Source: Kiritimatiellia bacterium (lineage in GTDB: Bacteria > Verrucomicrobiota > Kiritimatiellia > UBA8416 > JAIOPI01). From it: a stretch of 5,596 nt of DNA. The notes beneath the pieces were generated by a model. It worked only from the letters and a program-made list of their open reading frames with translations. It searched no databases and was not told where the DNA came from. Position 1 is the first letter of the stretch, and each line of letters opens with the position of its first letter. The position numbers and the translations under genes were made by a program. Positions 5,576-5,596 of this stretch are shown here, piece after piece. Where the stretch lies: assembly GCA_028822745.1 (NCBI GenBank), contig JAPKCZ010000168.1, positions 1-5,596 of the forward strand, written 5' to 3'.

Positions 5576-5596
5576 GCGCCGAACCCGCAAATAGAT

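Overview
This is a chromosomal-looking window of moderate GC content, by eye slightly above half. It comes from a Gram-negative-type bacterium: two predicted exported proteins, a ClsA-type cardiolipin synthase and E. coli-like AGGAG ribosome binding sites all fit a diderm. The phylum cannot be fixed from the sequence. The unusual HisI and HisG sequence types and the short surface-repeat protein point away from ordinary Proteobacteria and perhaps towards the Planctomycetes-Verrucomicrobia-Lentisphaerae side or a related deep lineage. That placement is a guess.

Layout. Positions 1-586 (minus strand) hold the front of a histidine-biosynthesis operon: hisI (phosphoribosyl-AMP cyclohydrolase), then the start of hisG (ATP phosphoribosyltransferase), cut by the window edge. 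A good sigma70-type promoter lies upstream of hisI at 646-676. Positions 740-1975 (minus) encode a HI0933/BaiN-family flavoprotein. Divergent from it, 2198-2725 (plus) encodes a small secreted protein made almost entirely of 14-15-residue GxQxGxxN repeats. It is followed by a ClsA-type cardiolipin synthase at 2827-4320 (plus), whose best promoter would give a leaderless mRNA. Convergent with cls, 4342-4986 (minus) encodes an exported ankyrin-repeat protein with a GTG start and a very strong ribosome binding site.

The last part, about 5120-5575 (plus), is the most informative. It carries the wreck of a nitroreductase gene. There is a well-placed Shine-Dalgarno sequence followed by ATT where ATG is expected, then eight codons resembling a nitroreductase N-terminus. 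An apparent internal deletion shifts the frame, an in-frame TAG sits where a Trp codon is likely, and then comes a well-preserved C-terminal half.

The genes do not form one pathway. They are a histidine operon fragment, a flavoprotein, envelope functions (cardiolipin synthesis, a surface-repeat protein, an exported ankyrin protein) and a decaying flavoenzyme. I see no CRISPR array, transposase, phage gene, tRNA or rRNA, and no sign of a large undescribed system. The most notable items are the degraded nitroreductase, the variant HisI metal site, the minimal repeat protein and the hairpin leader of the ankyrin gene.
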